A DNA stretch of 15,894 nt, taken from assembly GCA_937892015.1 (NCBI GenBank), contig CALAUY010000115.1, forward strand, positions 1-15,894, given 5' to 3'. The DNA comes from an uncultured Bacteroidales bacterium (GTDB lineage: Bacteria; Bacteroidota; Bacteroidia; Bacteroidales; Paludibacteraceae). A program made the position numbers and the translations under genes. Of this stretch, positions 15,647-15,894 are shown piece by piece. The stretch's first letter is position 1, and every line of letters starts with the position of its first letter. A model generated the notes under the pieces. The model made no database searches, was not told the DNA's origin, and saw only the letters and a list, made by a program, of their open reading frames with translations.

Positions 15647-15809
15647 AATTTGTAAATTGGCAAATGGTAGTGGTTGAATCTGTTTTTCGAGGGGGTATAG
15701 AGGTATTAGTGAGACCGTATGGAGAGGGTATAGAGGCCGTTCGAAAAAAGTATGACAATTTTTTAGGGGGGAATGGATGTAAGAATGAATAATTTGTAAA
15801 TTGGTAAAT
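15647..15809. repeat. Pair of 19-bp direct repeats in the right-hand gene-free region
   Basis: AATTTGTAAATTGG followed by CAAAT (15647-15665) recurs as the same 14-mer followed by TAAAT (15791-15809), an 18 of 19 match. The region 15577-15894 has no credible coding sequence: the frames open there run through A/T-rich and repeat sequence and lack family features. Confidence 0.55.
15689..15736. repeat. Pair of 15-bp direct repeats (GAGRGGGTATAGAGG)
   Basis: GAGGGGGTATAGAGG (15689-15703) and GAGAGGGTATAGAGG (15722-15736) match in 14 of 15 positions, 18 bp apart. They lie inside the interval between the 19-bp repeats, so the whole looks like nested duplicated intergenic sequence. No function is assigned. 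Confidence 0.5.
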
Positions 15810-15853
15810 ATGCGTATGCAATGGTTTCTTTCCGGAGGACGATCGGCAGAGCC

Positions 15854-15880
15854 GTGCGTACCCCTCCCCCGCAAGCGGTC
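15854..15880 (-). repeat. Partial relative of the core of the 122-bp element
   Basis: On the - strand this reads GACCGCTTGCGG, then GGGAGGGGTACGCAC. Positions 11538-11562 (+) read GACCGCTTGCGG, then TGAGGGGGCGCAC. The first 12 bases are identical and the rest align with small gaps. The 14-bp terminal repeat of the 122-bp element is absent here, and the window ends 14 bp later. Both contain the ACCG-CTTG-CGGT-type hairpin or part of it, consistent with a dispersed repeat family. Confidence 0.4.
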
Positions 15881-15894
15881 CCCCTCCCCTACCC

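Noticed and set aside
15528..15874. Two open frames of 80-100 codons on the - strand upstream of the DUF7935-like gene
   Set aside because: They pass through direct repeats and the promoter at 15545-15576 and are made of low-complexity A/T-rich sequence.
1..15894. CRISPR array, transposase, integrase or phage genes
   Set aside because: No regularly spaced repeat-spacer pattern and no such protein is visible in any frame; the repeats seen are pairs only.

Overview
The window looks like chromosomal DNA of a Bacteroidales bacterium (Prevotella/Porphyromonas/Bacteroides-like; genus not decidable here). The reasons are the two good Bacteroidetes-type promoters (TTTG, 20 bp, TAACTTTG), A-rich translation starts without Shine-Dalgarno sequences, a lipoprotein serpin, a long-form bacteroidetal LeuRS, and a run of small envelope proteins that resemble families I know only from Bacteroidetes. 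Ten protein genes are supported. I see no RNA gene of a known class, no CRISPR array, no transposase and no phage gene.

Region 1 (1-6831, + strand) is one tightly packed operon: the 3' part of rarA (cut by the window edge), hemW (TTG start 8 nt after the rarA stop), a bifunctional class A penicillin-binding protein (4-bp ATGA overlap), a secreted TPR-repeat protein (10-bp overlap) and a secreted TraB/GumN-like protein (starts directly after the TPR stop). The last three are all predicted to lie in or face the periplasm, which suggests cell-wall synthesis with accessory factors. The TraB-like protein has lost both metal-site GxxH motifs. An 11-bp stem-loop overlapping its stop codon closes the operon.

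Region 2 (6832-11278, - strand) holds a serpin lipoprotein with its own well-formed promoter, then, upstream of it, a 12-bp stem-loop that probably terminates leuS transcription, then leuS. leuS has a leader rich in small hairpins.

Region 3 (11279-11676) is a 398-bp gene-free stretch. It contains the leuS leader, a possible leuS promoter, an A/T palindrome and, most strikingly, a 122-bp segment bounded by perfect 14-bp inverted repeats. That segment encloses three further hairpin arms and is flanked by a 9-bp direct repeat (8/9 match). It looks like a miniature inverted-repeat element or a structured RNA.

Region 4 (11677-15450, - strand) contains, in transcription order, a DUF7935-like membrane protein, a DUF6452-like lipoprotein, a DUF6048-like beta-barrel protein and transketolase. 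The promoter for this group lies at 15545-15576. The last 318 bases (15577-15894) hold no credible gene but carry two pairs of direct repeats, and at the right edge a sequence related to the core of the 122-bp element.
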